Source of the DNA: Bacteroidota bacterium
Lineage (GTDB): Bacteria; Bacteroidota; Bacteroidia; Cytophagales; Cyclobacteriaceae
Direction of reading: 5' to 3'
Assembly: GCA_024280115.1 (NCBI GenBank)
Contig: JAJRQT010000192.1
Span: forward strand, 1-57,423
Length of the DNA stretch: 57,423 bases
In this document: one piece after another, positions 1 to 7,678 of the stretch
How positions within the stretch are numbered: the stretch's first letter is position 1
Layout of the letters: the number at the start of each line of letters is the position of its first letter
Position numbers and translations under genes: made by a program
The notes under the pieces: model-generated
Told to the model about the DNA's origin: nothing
Databases searched by the model: none
What the model saw: only the letters and a program-made list of their open reading frames with translations

Positions 1-121
1 CCATTGAGAAAATCTAACTGGGCCAGGATATCGGGATACAACTAATCTATTATTCAGATGGCATAGATTAATTCATGCTCTGTAAAAAAGTAATGCTACG
101 ATTCTTAACTGTTCCTTCCTC

Positions 122-1636
122 TTAGTGCCCAACTTCATCAATTTTATCAAGAGTAATGGGGTTTTCACGATTCGCTATTTCCCAGGCAGTAAAAAAAACA
201 AGTTGCGTGCGTTGAGCTAAAAGGTCAAAATCAATTTTATCAACTTCGTCAGAAGGCTTATGATAATCCTCATGAAGGCCACCACAGTAGAAAATAACCG
301 GAATTCTGTTCTTCATAAAATTCCATTGATCCGACCCTTCAATGAATTTTGCTGGATGATTTGTGTCATTATAGGTGTAATCCAACTCCAGATTCGTATA
401 AGTTGCATTAGCAGTCTCACTAATATTATGAAGTTCCGTCGAAAGCATATCGGATCCTATTAGATATACAAATGATCTTTCTTCACCGTGTATGGTATCC
501 CGCCGGCCTATCATATCGATATTGAGGTTGGCCATCGTTTTATCCAGCGGGAAGATTGGATTTAATGTGTAGCATTCAGATCCAAGTAAACCCATTTCTT
601 CAGCTGTGAAAGCTGCAAATAGAATACTTCTTCTTGGGCCATTCCCATTTTTCTTTGCTTCAGCAAATGCTTTTGCTAAATTCATCACTGCTACCGTTCC
701 TGATCCATTATCATCTGCGCCATTGTAGATAACATCTCCTTCACCATCCTTTTTTTCCAAATGATCATAGTGTGATGAAATTACAATAAGTTCATCTCTC
801 TTATCTGATCCTTCCACGAGTCCCAGAACATTATCTGCCTTAACAATCTTTTCATCAGTTTCAAACGAATAGGTTATTGAACCCGGTTTCACTTTTTTAT
901 GCTTTTTGTTAAAGTCTTCTGCTACCAAAATTAGTTTTTCTATTGAAGTGTTCATCATCTTTGCAGCTACAGAAGGCTTTACAAAAAATGAATGCCATTT
1001 ATTTGGTTCAGTCGAGTTTGCTAATCTCATTGTTCCTGATTTCATATAGTCTGAAAAATACTTCCACAATCCCTTACATGCCTGATCTGAGTTCCTTGGG
1101 ATATAAAAAATTTCCGATACTTCTTTTTCAACTGCAAGCGCTAAAACAGACATCCATGAATTAAGTATGGTGTCTTTGTTGAGTACAAGAACACTTTTAT
1201 CCTTTACATCAACTAAATCAAAATCAGACTTCTCTCCGAAACCAACAAAAACCAATTCATCTGTTATTTCTTGAGCAGGTGGGAAACTACCAAAATACAC
1301 TAAATCTTTTGGAACAATAAATGAGTTCTCAGCAGATTTAATATTTACATCATTAATTGAAATTTGGATAAAATCAACGGCTTGTAAAAAGGTTCCATTA
1401 ACTGGGGGTTCAAGACCTACTTCATCGAAATATGAAGCAATAAAGGTGGCTGCCATTTTTTGACCTCTGAAGCCAGTTGCCCGACCCTCAAGAGCATCAG
1501 AGGCAAGGATGGATAAATTGTCCTCTAGCTCCTCTGCTAAGATAAGTTTATTATACTTTTCTGCAATTGCATCCTGACTAATACCAGGAAAATTTGCACA
1601 ACATAAAATGAGAATGAAGAATGATACTTTTTTCAT
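122..1636 (-). CDS. Secreted M28-family zinc aminopeptidase
   Basis: Predicted exported metallopeptidase that removes N-terminal residues from peptides in the periplasm or outside the cell. A signal peptide covers about residues 1-20 (MKKVSFFILILCC). A PA-like insert region follows (about 85-260), then the M28 catalytic core. Its expected two-zinc ligands are visible: H289 (SSHYDHL), D309 (GADDNGSG), E346/E347 (TAEEMG), D374 (NIDMIGR) and H459 (YHKPSDE). The 504-aa length is normal for the PA-containing M28 subfamily. It stands alone on the minus strand, facing away from its right-hand neighbours, with no partner gene. The family call is firm; substrate specificity cannot be read from the sequence. 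Confidence 0.9.
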   Translation of the reverse strand: MKKVSFFILILCCANFPGISQDAIAEKYNKLILAEELEDNLSILASDALEGRATGFRGQKMAATFIASYFDEVGLEPPVNGTFLQAVDFIQISINDVNIKSAENSFIVPKDLVYFGSFPPAQEITDELVFVGFGEKSDFDLVDVKDKSVLVLNKDTILNSWMSVLALAVEKEVSEIFYIPRNSDQACKGLWKYFSDYMKSGTMRLANSTEPNKWHSFFVKPSVAAKMMNTSIEKLILVAEDFNKKHKKVKPGSITYSFETDEKIVKADNVLGLVEGSDKRDELIVISSHYDHLEKKDGEGDVIYNGADDNGSGTVAVMNLAKAFAEAKKNGNGPRRSILFAAFTAEEMGLLGSECYTLNPIFPLDKTMANLNIDMIGRRDTIHGEERSFVYLIGSDMLSTELHNISETANATYTNLELDYTYNDTNHPAKFIEGSDQWNFMKNRIPVIFYCGGLHEDYHKPSDEVDKIDFDLLAQRTQLVFFTAWEIANRENPITLDKIDEVGH

Positions 1637-2213
1637 AGTGGTATGGTTTGATGTGTTTAGGCTAAAAAATTGGCTTATAGATGGTAGTCAGTAACTTAAA
1701 TATAAGAATTAATATTCAATAATCGATGAATTAAAGACATTTATACAATGTCATCAATTGGAGATCCAATGTCTCAACGATGATCTATTTTAACACAATC
1801 TACCACTGGACTGGAAAAATAAATTTTGACAGGTCTTTTCCTAAAAACTCCACCTTCTTATTTCATTAGTTTGTGACTTTATATTCTCGTTTTTATAACC
1901 ATTCATCAATTAATTTAAGTCTTCTTTCAAAAATGGTGTATTAGCCACACGGATAGTAATCGTAAATCAAGTGTTATGATCAATCAATGCATTTACAAAG
2001 TATATAAAAGAGATAATAAGGTATTAATCCCTGGATTCAATGCCATTATCTATTCTGAATATTAATAATACTGTATAGTAATACTTACACCTCATTTAAC
2101 ATTAATATAACATCTGAAATTGTGTGATGTGGGCTTCTGTAAGGTCTTTTTGAAATTAAATGGGCATCCGGGCCAAGTTTGCCCACAATAGAATGGATCT
2201 TTGTGGTTTCCGG
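1637..2213. other. Intergenic region, AT-rich
   Basis: This spacer of 577 bases lies between the start of the peptidase gene and the decayed integrase. I see no credible open frame on either strand. The only structure noted is a short inverted repeat, TGGGCA (2161-2166) with TGCCCA (2180-2185), next to the integrase remnant. No known attachment site or RNA was recognised. Confidence 0.5.
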
Positions 2214-2465
2214 TTACGCCCCCGTACTTAGCAAAAATTTATGTTCAAGCGCTTCACTGATGAAACTCAATGGAACCCCAGGTCTTTTCAATATAGTAGC
2301 ATAAGAACGCCTGTCAGAATAGGTAGTCAAAGGTTTATCATATCCAATCCAATTCATCCATTTATTGATGGTCTTGGTGAATTGATTTTTAACTTTCATC
2401 TCACCTTCTTCAGTTATGTTTTTTTTGAGAATTGAAAAATACAAATTGATTATTAATAATTGCAA
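2214..2465 (-). pseudogene. 3' remnant of a tyrosine recombinase/integrase
   Basis: From about residue 23 (position 2399 leftwards) the reading frame resembles the C-terminal catalytic part of Bacteroidota tyrosine recombinases: a KTINKWMNWIG helix, then LTTYSDRRSYATILKR and VPLSFISEALEH. In intact enzymes the second block reads roughly TYxARHSFAT and the third ISEALGH, followed by the nucleophilic tyrosine. Here the first catalytic His is replaced (DRRS), the GH dipeptide is EH, and the frame stops before any catalytic Tyr. The 5' three quarters of the gene is missing. It is best read as a dead relic of a mobile element that once sat here, which fits the other scars up to 7.7 kb. Confidence 0.6.
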
Positions 2466-2667
2466 AAATTAAATTTTGGATTTGCAATAAATGCAAGTAA
2501 TGCATTGATAATGAAGAACTATCGAAATTGGATACTCGTTCTAATAATAGAGTTTATTTACATTGTTTTGGAGGCTTGAATAGCTTAAAAGCAGGTTTAA
2601 ATATACCAAATATTGGGCGAAGAAAGGCACCCATTATAACCCAAATGGTTATGCAAATTTTAATATT

Positions 2668-3480
2668 ATGAAAACAGAACGCTATCCAATTAAAACCTTC
2701 TTATTACTTCTTTTTATAATTTTTATTCCAAGTTGTACTGATGTAACAGAGCCTATTAATAATCAGAAAGCCAATACCTTTTGCAATCCGGATAATGCAA
2801 TTAATATTGAAACAGCAATACTCGTTGATGCTTCTCATGACGGCGGAGTCTGGTGGTTTCCTCAATCGGAGGATTTTTCAGCTACAAAAGATCATCAGGG
2901 AAAGGCTCTCGCTGATTATTTAAGGAGTAAAGGATTTGATGTTGATGAATTGCCAAGAGGCACCATAGTAACCTCTGATATTTTAATTAAATACGACAAA
3001 GTAATTAGGGCTGGGAAATCTGGTAATTATTCTGAATCAGAACTTAAAGCTTATGATGAATTCCTGGATAAAAAGTCGTCGTTGATATTAATTTCAGAAT
3101 TTTTACGCAATGGAGCGAGGGATGAACTTGCAGAGCGCATAGGAATTCCATTTGTTGGTTTTGCCAGGGGAGATGTGAAAGTATTTGCGGATCATCCGAT
3201 TACCAAAAATGTATCTCCATTTTGCTACAATGCGGGTTCAGTCGTTTTGGATGTTAGCAGTAATCCTTTGATTGAAGTCCTTGGTTGCTTAGCGGATGAT
3301 ACTCCTGTAGAATTGAGCAATGGTAAAATAGCAGAACAGATTAAACCTCCTGACGGAATTGCCGTTATGGGGATTTTACATCATCCAAAATCAAAAATCT
3401 TTTTTATTGGAGATATCAATGGAATTGAAAAAATACCTCAACCTTTAATAAGTAATCTCGTTCACTGGGCATTTGAGTAA
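2668..3480 (+). CDS. Lipoprotein of unknown function, DUF4350/GATase1-like fold
   Basis: A lipoprotein signal is clear at residues 1-23 (hydrophobic FLLLLFIIFIPSC, lipobox cysteine in PSC). The mature part alternates strands and helices: AILVDASHDGGVWWFP, then GKALADYLRSKGFDVDELPRG, VIRAGKSGNYSESELKAYDEF and SLILISEFLRNG. This is the pattern of DUF4350 or glutamine-amidotransferase-like domains, in which a strand is followed by a loop asking whether an object is ready or removed. No catalytic Cys-His pair is evident, so a binding rather than enzymatic role is possible. It stands alone with more than 180 bases on both sides. Function unknown; the fold assignment is by pattern recognition only. 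Confidence 0.6.
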   Translation: MKTERYPIKTFLLLLFIIFIPSCTDVTEPINNQKANTFCNPDNAINIETAILVDASHDGGVWWFPQSEDFSATKDHQGKALADYLRSKGFDVDELPRGTIVTSDILIKYDKVIRAGKSGNYSESELKAYDEFLDKKSSLILISEFLRNGARDELAERIGIPFVGFARGDVKVFADHPITKNVSPFCYNAGSVVLDVSSNPLIEVLGCLADDTPVELSNGKIAEQIKPPDGIAVMGILHHPKSKIFFIGDINGIEKIPQPLISNLVHWAFE

Positions 3481-4009
3481 CCATTTTGGATGTATTCAAG
3501 TTGATAAGACTTGGAAAGTGTGGCTATCGAACGCCTCAAACTCAGGCAAAAGGAATTTCATGCAGAAATTGAAAAGATTCTTCATTTGTTGGTTGCCAGG
3601 TAAGTTATTATTACCAGCTAATTATTCTTAAACAGACAACACTGAATGGACAAAAAAACAGATAGGCCTTAGGTTTTATCTCTTCATTCATTAAAAGTAT
3701 AATGGAAATCGTCAATATAAAAAATTGAATATCTTCTCACTTATTTTTCATAGCAATAACTTAAATAATGCCGTAATTTCATGGAGCTTTGTAAAATGAC
3801 TAATTAGATTTTGACTTTGGACCAAGGCCAGCTCTTTCGTAAAAATAATATAGATTCTGGTATAATTCGCTATAAATAAGTATCTTGAGCATGCATCCTT
3901 GCAATCATTAAGAAAAAAAATTGTAAAGTTTGAATCCAATGCATTAAATCTCAATAAATAGTTATTCCAAAATAAAACAGTTTCTTTTCACTTTAAAAAC
4001 CACACTATC
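3481..4009. other. Intergenic region with possible relict coding
   Basis: This spacer of 529 bases separates the lipoprotein from the two-gene unknown unit. A short frame at about 3511-3603 (ESVAIERLKLRQKEF...LLVAR, then stop) has a protein-like look but no start and no recognisable family. The 68-residue frame on the minus strand (3748-3954) looks random. I see no promoter matching the TTTG/TAnnTTTG pattern immediately before 4010. Confidence 0.35.
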
Positions 4010-4345
4010 ATGGCACTTAGAGACGCTTTAAAAAAATTAAATGAGGCAGTTCAAGACCTAACCTCTCTTCATGTACAAACATTCACAGGTGAAATAACAA
4101 GCACCCTTACCGGCAACGAAAAATTTGATGATATCCGTAAGCTTATTAAAACCGCTAAAACTAAAGGCGAAATTAAATTAGTTGCTGAAACCTTAGCTCA
4201 ATTTGACGGTGATTCTTATAACTTTGTAAAAGAGGATTTAGATGATGTGCCGCCAATGGCATTAGATGTACATAAAAATGCTGTGAAATCTGGCATTGAT
4301 ACACGACTTGGGCTTCTTAGCTTATTCAAGGGCTTAATAAGCTGA
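4010..4345 (+). CDS. Small hypothetical protein, partner of the 503-aa gene
   Basis: Not recognised. It encodes 111 residues and starts MALRDALKKLNEAVQDL, a clear amphipathic helix. A middle part alternates charged helices (FDDIRKLIKTAKTKGEIKLVAETLAQFDGD), followed by an acidic loop (KEDLDDVPP) and a hydrophobic end (LGLLSLFKGLIS). There is no signal peptide and no transmembrane segment. It lies only 4 bases before the next gene, so the two are almost certainly co-transcribed and may act together, perhaps as a small partner, chaperone or protective protein for the larger cationic product. That role is inference from position only. Confidence 0.7.
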   Translation: MALRDALKKLNEAVQDLTSLHVQTFTGEITSTLTGNEKFDDIRKLIKTAKTKGEIKLVAETLAQFDGDSYNFVKEDLDDVPPMALDVHKNAVKSGIDTRLGLLSLFKGLIS

Positions 4346-4349
4346 TTTC

Positions 4350-5861
4350 ATGACTAGTTCACTGCCTGAATATCCCCTAACCGATTTATCAGGTTCATAT
4401 ATAAATCAATTGGGCCAATTTGAAGATATTCTTGAGGAAGCTAATAAGAAAGGACTCATCAATAATCCACCTAGTGATGAGGAAGAAACATACAATTTTG
4501 AAAGTCAAAGAATACGAATACAGACTATTGCCTCAAGGCTTTGGCTACTGGGCTATTTACGAAGAAAAATATCTGCAAAAAATATCCGCAAAAGAATTGG
4601 GGATATAAAAGATGCGGTTGCCCAATTTCAAAAAGATGCTTCCTTGAAGCAAGATAATTGGGTAGGTAACAAAACATGGTATGCACTTGATCAACTGGTG
4701 AGTTTTGAATCCGGTATTATTTACGATCAATGGTTCACAAATAACAGTATCCGGCCTGAGGTAATTGTGGCTGTAAAAAGAGCTACACAGCTCAGATTGT
4801 GGAGCCTTGGATTGTATAAAAGTAAACCAAACAAAAACTTTAAAGATCTGAAACTTAAAGATTTAAAAAACCTTGAAAGTGTATTGAAGATATTCCTTAT
4901 TAAGCATAATCTATCTAAGGTTGATTTTAACTATGAAACCCTTAAGATATTATTTGATCAGGATATGCTCATAAACTCAATAGCAAAAAGATCCTCGAAT
5001 AATGAAGTATCGTTTTTACTTAATTTACCAACTCGTGATAACCTAAAGCAAAAAGAATTGGCCCAAAAGTTCATCGTTAATTGTACAAAGGTTGAGTTGT
5101 GGCTATTGGGTTATGAAGTAAAAATTGATGGAAAAAATGATTTTCAAATGATTAGGGGTAGCAATTTGTACAAAGCGATCTCTCATTATTATAATCATTT
5201 TCTAAATTATAATGCATCCAAAGCAACCGAGCTCGCCGAAAAGATCACCCCAAAGCTTATAAAAGGAATTGCAGTAGTCAATGATGTTGAAGACGACAAT
5301 ATTTCTGATGATGCTGTTGAAGAAATTGCAAAAGAAATATCTTCTGATGAAGATGTAAACAAAGCATGGTCTTACTTAAAAAACAAAGGGATGAGACTAT
5401 GGGACGGCTTGACAAGAGTCTGGAGATGGTTTAAAAAAATTGGAAAAAAAGTAGTAAAATTTATTAGGGAGAATGTTTTCAAAGCATTCTTTAGATATGC
5501 TTCAAAAGCATTTAAAATTGTTAAAAGAGGAATGACAGCATTAGTAAAGTCTATTGACTCATACTTAAAAGGCGAAATAAATGTAACAAATATTTCTTTT
5601 CGATTTTCAAAAGATATGGATACCACCATATTGATGAGCGAAGATTTGAGTTATGAACATGCTGAGTTAGGAATTAGTAAATTAATCAGCCAATCAAAAA
5701 CCTTTAATTTGGCATGCAGAATTGTAGGTTGGATATTTGATGTTTTTATAAATTTGACTACAGGTTTTATGGGTTGGGCGAGGTTGCTGGTTTCTTTACT
5801 TAGAAGCTTTAAAGAATTAAAACTTTTATATATCGACTTTAAAGCGATTGCTACTACATAG
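4350..5861 (+). CDS. 503-aa protein with three PGBD-like repeats and a cationic membrane-active-looking tail
   Basis: No named family recognised. Three repeats begin with near-identical motifs: RLWLLGYL (63-70), RLWSLGLY (149-156) and ELWLLGYE (249-256). The first continues into a helix-turn pattern ending VAQFQKDASLKQDNWVGNKTWYAL style, typical of PG_binding_1 (peptidoglycan-binding) domains. An acidic linker (about 311-335) leads to a strikingly basic aromatic stretch (about 337-402; WRWFKKIGKKVVKFI and similar), then a beta-like piece and a hydrophobic end (454-487) able to form one or two membrane helices. There is no N-terminal signal peptide, so export would need another route. The layout suggests a cell-wall-targeted, membrane-interacting protein; toxin, phage-like or structural roles are all possible. 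The stop codon overlaps the first base of an hsdS-tail copy. Confidence 0.7.
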   Translation: MTSSLPEYPLTDLSGSYINQLGQFEDILEEANKKGLINNPPSDEEETYNFESQRIRIQTIASRLWLLGYLRRKISAKNIRKRIGDIKDAVAQFQKDASLKQDNWVGNKTWYALDQLVSFESGIIYDQWFTNNSIRPEVIVAVKRATQLRLWSLGLYKSKPNKNFKDLKLKDLKNLESVLKIFLIKHNLSKVDFNYETLKILFDQDMLINSIAKRSSNNEVSFLLNLPTRDNLKQKELAQKFIVNCTKVELWLLGYEVKIDGKNDFQMIRGSNLYKAISHYYNHFLNYNASKATELAEKITPKLIKGIAVVNDVEDDNISDDAVEEIAKEISSDEDVNKAWSYLKNKGMRLWDGLTRVWRWFKKIGKKVVKFIRENVFKAFFRYASKAFKIVKRGMTALVKSIDSYLKGEINVTNISFRFSKDMDTTILMSEDLSYEHAELGISKLISQSKTFNLACRIVGWIFDVFINLTTGFMGWARLLVSLLRSFKELKLLYIDFKAIATT

Positions 5862-5889
5862 TTTGGTGCGGGAGGTTTTTGGGGGAAAT
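5860..5889 (+). repeat. Copy 1 of the hsdS 3'-end direct repeat
   Basis: These 30 bases match positions 6241-6270 at 26 of 30. Read in frame they give SLVREVFGGNV then stop; the second copy gives SLAREVFEGD then stop, the usual last residues of Bacteroidota HsdS subunits. The copy begins inside the stop codon of the 503-aa gene, so its break point coincides with the end of that gene. Confidence 0.65.
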
Positions 5890-5890
5890 G

Positions 5891-6021
5891 TCTGAACTGT
5901 GATTTATGTGATTTGTGTGATGGGCATGACGGTGTAGTCAAAATTGCGGCATATCTGAACAAGTTTGTTTCCTTTTTTTCATCATGTCATTCATATTTAT
6001 CACAGCCATCATAGTTCAAGA
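5891..6021. repeat. Imperfect palindromic element (MITE-like)
   Basis: The left arm starts TCTGAACTGTGATTTATGTG. The right arm, read on the opposite strand from 6021, starts TCTTGAACTATGATGGCTGT. The arms stay similar, with mismatches, for about 40 bases around a central region of about 50 bases. The left arm also carries a TGTGATTT-type internal repetition. It sits between the two hsdS-tail copies and contains no open frame of note. Confidence 0.5.
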
Positions 6022-6036
6022 TTAATGGTTTTCCTC

Positions 6037-6064
6037 CTCAGAGTCTCCTGAAAGGGACTCCGAG
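6037..6064. repeat. REP-like hairpin 1
   Basis: Inverted repeat CTCAGAGTC (6037-6045) and GACTCCGAG (6056-6064) with a 10-base loop and one G-T pair. The same stem recurs 32 bases downstream. Together they form a two-unit REP-like cluster inside the hsdS scar. Confidence 0.6.
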
Positions 6065-6066
6065 TT

Positions 6067-6273
6067 ATGAAAGACGTTAAAATGAGGAATAATTCCTCAG
6101 AGTCCTCTACGAGAGACTCTGAGAAAGGGAGTCTAGGGATAAAAGCCATTGTAGAAAAAGTCAATCAGCTCATGTCCCTCTGTGATCAGCTGGTGCAGCA
6201 CATCCAAAACAGTCGGCAACACTCCGTGGATTTGATGAAGAGTTTGGCGAGGGAGGTTTTTGAGGGAGATTAA
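6067..6273 (+). pseudogene. C-terminal fragment of a type I restriction specificity subunit (HsdS)
   Basis: From about residue 24 the frame reads IKAIVEKVNQLMSLCDQL, then QHIQNSRQHSVDLMKSLAREVFEGD. This is the conserved C-terminal coiled coil found at the end of many HsdS proteins (pattern IVxKVxxLMxLCDxLE ... LMxSxxxEVF). The first 23 codons derive from the REP-like hairpins, not from HsdS. Both target-recognition domains and the central conserved region are absent, so it cannot work as a specificity subunit. No hsdM or hsdR is in the window. It is either a relic or a parked recombination tail. Confidence 0.65.
6096..6123. repeat. REP-like hairpin 2
   Basis: Perfect 9-bp inverted repeat CTCAGAGTC (6096-6104) and GACTCTGAG (6115-6123) with a 10-base loop. 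It lies inside the frame of the hsdS remnant and supplies its first, non-homologous codons (SSESSTRDSE), which shows that the start of that frame is not original. Confidence 0.6.
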
Positions 6274-6348
6274 TAATTGTTCATAACAATTTGTTAAGTA
6301 TTTTAGTCGCCTCTTATGACAAGGAGAAATTTTTTTTTAAATTACTTT

Positions 6349-6379
6349 TTTGGAATAATTAACTTATTGCTTAATTTTG
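6349..6379 (+). promoter_or_regulatory. Bacteroidota-type promoter of the TAC operon
   Basis: TTTG at 6349-6352 and TAATTTTG at 6372-6379 match the Bacteroidota -33 (TTTG) and -7 (TAnnTTTG) elements with a 19-base spacing. The toxin gene's ATG at 6383 lies only 3 bases past the -7 element, so the transcript should be leaderless or nearly so. An upstream TTG at 6377 lies inside the -7 box and is not a plausible start. Confidence 0.7.
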
Positions 6380-6382
6380 CCG

Positions 6383-6793
6383 ATGAAACGAGATGCTATC
6401 CTATATAGGAAATCCAGGAATGGAAAAAAGGAATTTTATATAGATAGGGATAATTCAGAAGAATTATTAAATTTTTTAAAATCTGACAAAGCAAACATAA
6501 AGAAATTCCGTTATGTTCTTGAAATGATATTAGAACATCAGAATCCTAATAGAGATTTATACGATAAAGAAAATTTTGAAAAGGGTTGCGAACATATTAC
6601 CGCCATCAAACTATTCAAGGGCAAAAGAAATCCCCGGATTTATTGTCAACAATACACGGAACATGATAAGGAAGTGTTTGTAATAATTGCTTCTGAGCTT
6701 TTAGTGAAAAAGAAATCTGAAAGATTAAGCAATAAAGAAAAAAGTATAATCAGACGAGTTGCATCATATCAGTACGAATTAAAAGAAGAATAA
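6383..6793 (+). CDS. higB: RelE/HigB-like toxin of a TAC module
   Basis: Predicted 136-residue toxin of the RelE/ParE superfamily (phage Gp49-like/HigB branch). These are typically ribosome-dependent mRNA endoribonucleases that block translation. The C-terminal half carries the family pattern: ITAIKLFKGKRNPRIYC, QQYTEHDKEVFVIIASELLVKK and a final basic helix LSNKEKSIIRRVASYQYEL. ATG at 6383 is chosen over TTG at 6377 because the latter sits in the promoter -7 box. It is first in a three-gene operon (1 base before the antitoxin gene), the toxin-first order typical of HigBA. Active-site residues vary in this family and were not assigned. Confidence 0.75.
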   Translation: MKRDAILYRKSRNGKKEFYIDRDNSEELLNFLKSDKANIKKFRYVLEMILEHQNPNRDLYDKENFEKGCEHITAIKLFKGKRNPRIYCQQYTEHDKEVFVIIASELLVKKKSERLSNKEKSIIRRVASYQYELKEE

Positions 6794-6794
6794 A

Positions 6795-7220
6795 ATGAGC
6801 TTAAAAGAACAATTCGATAACCTGTTGGCTTTTGAAAATGATCAGGAGCAAATTGAACACGATGCTCATATATTAGCATTTCAATTCCTGGCAATAATTG
6901 ATAAAAAGATGGAGGATTTGCAGATGTCTAAAAAGGAATTAGCCCAACGTATAGAGACTTCTCCATCATTCGTCACACAATTGTTCAGGGGAGATAGAAA
7001 ACCAAATTGGATGATTTTGGCCAAAATGCAAAAGGAACTTGATCTGGATTTCAAAATTTCTACTGATCAGGAAATTAAAGATTTAGTTGATCAAGAATTA
7101 GTAGAATACCATAGGAAGTGGAGTAAAACAAGAGAATACGAAAAAAGGAAGAGGTTACCTGAGAGAATGGAAAGTGTGTTAAGTATAGAAGGTGAAATTG
7201 ATTATCCATTAGCAGTATGA
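6795..7220 (+). CDS. higA: HigA-like XRE antitoxin with C-terminal extension (TAC)
   Basis: Helix-turn-helix antitoxin of 141 residues. An N-terminal helical region (1-40) is followed by the XRE HTH (about 43-83: MSKKELAQRIETSPSFVTQLFRGDRKPNWMILAKMQKEL read in pieces), which should bind and repress its own promoter. Residues 90-141 form an extra charged tail (DQEIKDLVDQELVEYHRKWSK and onward). In TAC systems such a tail is the chaperone-addiction region that makes the antitoxin depend on its SecB-like chaperone. The stop overlaps the next start (ATGA at 7217-7220), implying translational coupling with the chaperone gene. Confidence 0.78.
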   Translation: MSLKEQFDNLLAFENDQEQIEHDAHILAFQFLAIIDKKMEDLQMSKKELAQRIETSPSFVTQLFRGDRKPNWMILAKMQKELDLDFKISTDQEIKDLVDQELVEYHRKWSKTREYEKRKRLPERMESVLSIEGEIDYPLAV

Positions 7221-7678
7221 AGGCAAAATTTTCTCCGTTAGAATTACGTTCTTTTGAATTGTTAGAATCACATTTTAGTTTTAACGTTCCAAAGGAAGAT
7301 GAAATAGAAGTTTCAGCTCTATTTAAGTCATACGGGGTAAATATTGATTTTTCTCATAATTTCCTTGATAATAATGAAATTCAAGTATTCGTAAATATTG
7401 AAGTAAACAATTTGAAAAAACCCAAACCAGGTTATTCCCTTATAGCAGAAGGGGTGGGCATTTTTAAAATTGGTAACCAAGATGAGTTAAGTGATAATCT
7501 TCTGGGTAACCTTAAATTTTATTCAACATTGAATATGATAATCAATAATTTACGAAATATCATGTTTCAATCCAGTAATATAGGACCTATGGGTGGATAT
7601 CTACTACCACCTGTTGATATAGTGGATTTGTTTAAAAAGAAGCGTAAACAGGAAAAACAGAATCATAAAAAAGTTTAG
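7217..7678 (+). CDS. SecB-like chaperone of a toxin-antitoxin-chaperone module
   Basis: A protein of 153 residues whose pattern resembles SecB-family chaperones: beta-rich N-terminus (VNIDFSHNFLDNNEIQVFVNIEVN, read in pieces), a gap with Lys-Pro, then SLIAEGVGIFKI and a helix LKFYSTLNMIINNLRNIMFQ. A characteristic ending follows, GYLLPPVDIVDLFKKKRKQ, where SecB has its LPP(V/I)NF end. It overlaps the antitoxin gene by 4 bases. In the known TAC family (M. tuberculosis HigB1-HigA1-SecB-TA) such a chaperone shields the antitoxin from degradation. The similarity is recognised by eye and is divergent; the operon context raises the confidence. Confidence 0.7.
   Translation: MKAKFSPLELRSFELLESHFSFNVPKEDEIEVSALFKSYGVNIDFSHNFLDNNEIQVFVNIEVNNLKKPKPGYSLIAEGVGIFKIGNQDELSDNLLGNLKFYSTLNMIINNLRNIMFQSSNIGPMGGYLLPPVDIVDLFKKKRKQEKQNHKKV

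Noticed and set aside
3748..3954. 68-residue frame on the minus strand
   Set aside because: No recognisable motif, composition like random AT-rich DNA, no ribosome site or neighbour support.
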